Below are positions 6,437 through 9,716 of a stretch of 9,716 bases of DNA, in pieces (the stretch's first letter is position 1; the number at the start of each line of letters is the position of its first letter). Both the position numbers and the translations under genes were made by a program. Source of the DNA: Ruminococcaceae bacterium UBA1213. Its GTDB lineage: Bacteria > Bacillota > Clostridia > Oscillospirales > Acutalibacteraceae. The DNA lies in the NCBI GenBank assembly GCA_002309275.1, contig DBXL01000214.1:1-9716 (forward strand), read 5' to 3'. Below the pieces are notes generated by a model. It saw only the letters and a list, made by a program, of their open reading frames with translations. It was not told the origin of the DNA and searched no databases.

Positions 6437-6961
6437 ATGGATATTTTTCGCTGTTTATTTTGGATAAAAAATAATATGGTTGTTTCAGTGCTTTATCAGT
6501 CGGACGGATTTCACATTATGAAAATGGGCGGAAGAAAGGCTGTGCCGTTGACAGATTCATTCTGGCATGAATGGAAAGAGTATGCAGGAATGTGCGAGGG
6601 TGACAAGACGGATTTTTGCATTATCTATGATGATAAACCTGTAATTAGTGAAAATCTTTTAAATGAGCAATGTGACAGCAAGTATTGTATCTGGAACAGA
6701 AATAAAATAGAATCAGCTGTAAAATTACTTGAAATCAAAGAGCCTACTGAAATACGAAATGAAAACGGAATACTTCTGCTGAAAGCAGGATATTTCATGA
6801 ATGTAAAAAAAGAGGATATTGTTTTGATGAAAGCGTGGTATATGAAATCCGATAAAGAGGCGGAATGGCAGGAAACATCACCGCATAAACAGACAACTTT
6901 GATAAAGTATTATAAGAGTGAATTGCAGTTGTATAAAAAGGGGTATGAGAAAAATGAGTAA
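6437..6961 (+). CDS. Hypothetical protein of 174 aa, coupled to the Hsp70-like gene
   Basis: The ATG at 6437 is only 2 nt after the preceding stop; AGAGG (6425-6429) inside the upstream gene gives a 7-nt spacing. The protein is soluble, beginning MDIFRCLFWIKNNMVVSVLY, with alternating hydrophobic residues suggesting beta strands in the first ~70 residues and a mixed Lys/Glu-rich C-terminal half. Six cysteines are scattered without a metal-binding arrangement. The frame overlaps the Hsp70-like gene by 8 nt (ATGAGTAA), so the two are translationally coupled and are probably made in fixed proportion, as expected for direct partners. I do not recognise the family. It could be a substrate adaptor or J-protein substitute, but no HPD motif is present. 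Confidence 0.75.
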   Translation: MDIFRCLFWIKNNMVVSVLYQSDGFHIMKMGGRKAVPLTDSFWHEWKEYAGMCEGDKTDFCIIYDDKPVISENLLNEQCDSKYCIWNRNKIESAVKLLEIKEPTEIRNENGILLLKAGYFMNVKKEDIVLMKAWYMKSDKEAEWQETSPHKQTTLIKYYKSELQLYKKGYEKNE

Positions 6962-9716
6962 TGATACAAAATCCGTCAGCAGTGTAGTTTTGCGTGATAA
7001 TATATTGGCTCAGATAAAACATGCAGAACTTTACAAGACATTCAGAGAAATATTGACCAAAAAATATAAGGAGAAAGAACAGGCATTTTTCAATGAATTA
7101 TGGATTGCTTTTTCATTCAAGGGACAAAAGGGATACTGGAATAAAAGCGTGAATGGTGCGATTCCCGTTCAGAAAGTTTACCGTAAAATTGAACCGTCAT
7201 ATTTTGAACTCAACTCTTTTGTAATGTCTGAAAATGTGGCAGTAAAGCTCTTTGACAGTAAAAGCAAATGTCCGTCTGATATTGTGCAGGGGATAAAATC
7301 ATCTGTATCTTTGAACAACGAACATTGGATAGGATACAGCGGAGGTTCATTCTGCATTGAAACAGAACGATATGCGAATTGGAATGATGATGACTCCGTT
7401 CCTGTCGGTATTGTTAATATCAGTTCGGCTGACTTTAAAAAATCTGTTCTTTCGGGAAAGTATGATATTCCAAATGATAATGTAATGAAACAGGCTGTAT
7501 CTTTACTGAAAGAACGTAATATTTCGGAAATATCCGAAAATGAAATTGATAAACTTATCAGTATTTTTGACATTGACAGAGGAAAAATAACAAAAGAAGT
7601 ACATGACAAAGTTATGAATAATTTTGTTATGACACCTGAAATTGCTGAATTTTATATACAAAGTCTGCTTGAATGTGACAGAAGAAGGGCAGACCTTGAA
7701 AAATATGACAGAAAGTGTCTGGAAGAAGTCAATTCGGGACATTGGGAATTGTGGTCTGACGGTGAACCCGTTGCCGAAAAAGGTCAGATTATCTCTAAAT
7801 TACAAAAACCTCTGAGGGCAAGAAATCCAATATGCGATATTAAGAAAAATGGCTTGATTGGCATTGATTTCGGTACAAAGAGTACAATCGTTTCTATACA
7901 AGACGGTGACGAACATACAACTTTGCTTCGTGTTGGAATCGGTAAACTCAATAAAGCTCCTGAAGCCCATCATTATGAAAATCCGACTATCATGGAATTT
8001 ATCAATCTGGAGAAGTTTATCAAAGACTATAACAGCAGAAACGGCAGACCTGAAACATCAATCAATGATTTGAGAGTTTCCCATGCGGCTGATAAAGATT
8101 TGAAATCATGTGATAACAACAATTTCTTTGATTCGTTTTTCTATGACATAAAACAATGGTGCGGTGATGAGAAAAGAACTGTCAAAATTATTGACCAGCA
8201 AAATAAACATACCGAAATAGAATTACCGCCGTTTGTCAGTCTGAAAGAAAATGAATTCAATCCTTTGGAGCTTTATGCGTATTATCTCGGATTGTATATC
8301 AATAATATGTATTATGGGATTTACATGGATTATGTCATTTCCTTTCCCGTTGCATATAATCTTGATGTAAAAAATAAAATTCTTGAAAGTTTCCGAAAAG
8401 GTCTTTGGAAATCCATTCCCGAAACGATACAGAACGATAAGGAAGCAAGCAAAAAATTCCGTGTCAGAATGGGTGTCAGTGAACCCGAAGCATATGCTAT
8501 AACAGCTTTGCAGGGATATGGCTTTGACCCCGTTGATGAAAATGACAAATATCTCTATGCGATATTTGATTTCGGAGGAGGTACAACGGACTTTGATTTT
8601 GGTATCTGGAGAGGTATCAATGACAAAATCCGTGAAGAAGAGGACAGGGACTATGTAATTGAACATATCAACTCGGAGGGAGATCCGTATCTCGGCGGTG
8701 AAAATCTGCTTGAACTGCTTGCTTTTGAGATATTCAAAGCCAATAATGATTTCATGAGAACGGGAAAAACAATGGACAAGGGCAATTCTCAAACGGAAAA
8801 TGTCGGTTTTTCGTACATACTTCCGCCCAAATGTATTAAGCCGTCAGGCAGTGAAACGACAATAAAGAATACTCCGTCTGCAAAGAGAAATACCAAACAG
8901 CTTATGGAGGTACTGCGTCCATTCTGGGAGGGAATTATCGGCATAGCTGACAAAAATGCCGAAAAAACTGAAAATGACAAATCTCAAACAAAGGTTTACA
9001 ACGGTTACATATTCAGAAATGATGAAAAAATGAAATTTCCCATAGCCGATGACGGTGCAGTGACGGTTGACCTTTTTGATAATAACGGTGAATTTCAGTC
9101 GGGACAGAAGCTGTATATCCGAAATGACAGCAAAAAAATAAATGTTGACCTTGTGGGTATTCTTGAAAAACGTATTCAGAGCGGTGTAGATAATTTCTTT
9201 GATGCGATAATGCTTTTGGGTGACAGTAAGATAGTTGAAAACAGCGGTGCAGATGAATTTCAGATATTCCTTGCAGGAAATTCAAGTAAATCGCCTATAT
9301 TGAAAAAGCTGTTTGATAAGCGTATCAAGGAAGAAAACGCCAAAATGAACGGCGGAAATTCGGGTGAAAATCATTTCAATCTGTTTCCGCCTTTGGGAAC
9401 TGCCGAAGCCATGGAGATACAAAAATCAAGAGGTGTTGAAATAAATACGGATATCACCGCCCCGACAGGTAAAACAGGTGTTGCCTACGGTCTGATATAC
9501 GGACGTGAGGGCGGTCCTATCAGAGTAATTTCTCCGATAAAGGCAGACAGTCAGTCAAAATTCAGATTCAATATCGGCAAGGCAAGAAAAGGCAAATTCA
9601 GCATGGTACTTGACAGAAATGAAGCTGTTTACGGTGAATGGGTACGCTTTGGAGTGGCAAACAATGAAGATTTCGAGATATACTATACATCATTGCCGAG
9701 TGCGGGAAAAATGTCT
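6954..9716 (+). CDS. Divergent Hsp70-family (ASKHA) ATPase with ~300-residue N-terminal extension, 3' end outside window
   Basis: The frame is open from the ATG at 6954 to the edge (921 codons, no stop). AAAAGGGG (6936-6943) lies 10 nt before the ATG, and the start overlaps the previous gene by 8 nt. The Hsp70 nucleotide-binding signatures are all present, in order: phosphate-1 GIDFGTKSTIV (303-313), the EPEA connect motif (510-513), phosphate-2 DFGGGTTDFDFG (539-550) and the adenosine motif LAGNSSKSP (773-781), then TGVAYGLIYGR. The actin-type ATPase should therefore be functional. Residues 1-~300 precede the ATPase and have no counterpart in DnaK; they contain conserved-looking Trp/Gly segments (HWIGYSGGS, GHWELWSDGE) and a charged helix. 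The spacing between phosphate-2 and adenosine motifs is longer than in DnaK, implying an insertion (~590-720). The substrate-binding region is cut off. No DnaJ is nearby; a GrpE-like protein is encoded first in the operon. This is not a housekeeping DnaK. Confidence 0.9.
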   Translation, partial: MSNDTKSVSSVVLRDNILAQIKHAELYKTFREILTKKYKEKEQAFFNELWIAFSFKGQKGYWNKSVNGAIPVQKVYRKIEPSYFELNSFVMSENVAVKLFDSKSKCPSDIVQGIKSSVSLNNEHWIGYSGGSFCIETERYANWNDDDSVPVGIVNISSADFKKSVLSGKYDIPNDNVMKQAVSLLKERNISEISENEIDKLISIFDIDRGKITKEVHDKVMNNFVMTPEIAEFYIQSLLECDRRRADLEKYDRKCLEEVNSGHWELWSDGEPVAEKGQIISKLQKPLRARNPICDIKKNGLIGIDFGTKSTIVSIQDGDEHTTLLRVGIGKLNKAPEAHHYENPTIMEFINLEKFIKDYNSRNGRPETSINDLRVSHAADKDLKSCDNNNFFDSFFYDIKQWCGDEKRTVKIIDQQNKHTEIELPPFVSLKENEFNPLELYAYYLGLYINNMYYGIYMDYVISFPVAYNLDVKNKILESFRKGLWKSIPETIQNDKEASKKFRVRMGVSEPEAYAITALQGYGFDPVDENDKYLYAIFDFGGGTTDFDFGIWRGINDKIREEEDRDYVIEHINSEGDPYLGGENLLELLAFEIFKANNDFMRTGKTMDKGNSQTENVGFSYILPPKCIKPSGSETTIKNTPSAKRNTKQLMEVLRPFWEGIIGIADKNAEKTENDKSQTKVYNGYIFRNDEKMKFPIADDGAVTVDLFDNNGEFQSGQKLYIRNDSKKINVDLVGILEKRIQSGVDNFFDAIMLLGDSKIVENSGADEFQIFLAGNSSKSPILKKLFDKRIKEENAKMNGGNSGENHFNLFPPLGTAEAMEIQKSRGVEINTDITAPTGKTGVAYGLIYGREGGPIRVISPIKADSQSKFRFNIGKARKGKFSMVLDRNEAVYGEWVRFGVANNEDFEIYYTSLPSAGKMS

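Noticed and set aside
7178..7609. 143-codon minus-strand frame in the Hsp70 N-terminal extension
   Set aside because: Ser/Phe/Ile-rich antisense reading opposite an uninterrupted 921-codon plus frame; no start signals.
8223..8792. 189-codon open frame on the minus strand inside the Hsp70-like gene
   Set aside because: The plus frame carries all Hsp70 motifs. The antisense product is Ile/Phe-rich shadow sequence with no ribosome binding site or recognisable domain.
6954..9716. Housekeeping dnaK
   Set aside because: The ~300-residue N-terminal extension, enlarged motif spacing and lack of a hrcA-grpE-dnaJ context exclude the canonical chaperone gene.

Overview
The window looks like chromosomal DNA from a low- to moderate-GC Gram-positive anaerobe, most likely a Clostridia member of the Ruminococcus/Oscillospiraceae type. 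The clues are near-consensus sigma-A promoters (hexamers 17 bp apart), strong AGGAGG-type ribosome binding sites about 5-9 nt before the starts, an LCAC-type lipobox, and a Gram-positive style M13 (PepO/neprilysin family) lipoprotein. The assignment is an inference; there is no rRNA or other marker gene.

Layout: (1) Positions 1-1211, minus strand, carry the N-terminal ~400 residues of a secreted M13 metallopeptidase lipoprotein; the zinc site lies outside the window. A 46-codon reading frame (1265-1405, minus) sits just upstream of it behind a recognisable promoter. (2) Positions 1406-1750 form a divergent intergenic region with two outward-facing promoters. The rightward promoter is a perfect TTGACA-N17-TATAAT with a 12-bp perfect palindrome over its -35 hexamer. 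A possible decayed reading frame lies between the promoters. (3) Positions 1751-9716, plus strand, hold one tight operon of five genes that runs off the right edge: a coiled-coil protein with a GrpE-like C-terminus (300 aa); a HerA/DUF87-type P-loop ATPase with a 125-residue Ser/Thr/Gly/Asn linker (985 aa); a small protein with a Gly/Ser-zipper, membrane-type N-terminus (265 aa); an unrecognised 174-aa protein; and a divergent Hsp70-family ATPase (at least 921 aa) with a ~300-residue N-terminal extension. Intergenic gaps are 12, 13 and 2 nt, followed by an 8-nt overlap, so these genes are very probably co-transcribed and translationally coupled.

Working model (inference): the Hsp70-like and HerA-like ATPases, a putative GrpE-like exchange factor and a putative membrane-active protein form one machine. 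HerA-family ATPases are frequent in prokaryotic conflict and DNA-transport systems. An Hsp70 acting as sensor, switch or assembly chaperone, with a glycine-zipper protein as effector or membrane anchor, would fit an anti-phage or stress-response device, but no nuclease, toxin or other classical effector domain is recognisable here. I cannot match the set to any named defence system from memory. It is the main item of interest in the window.
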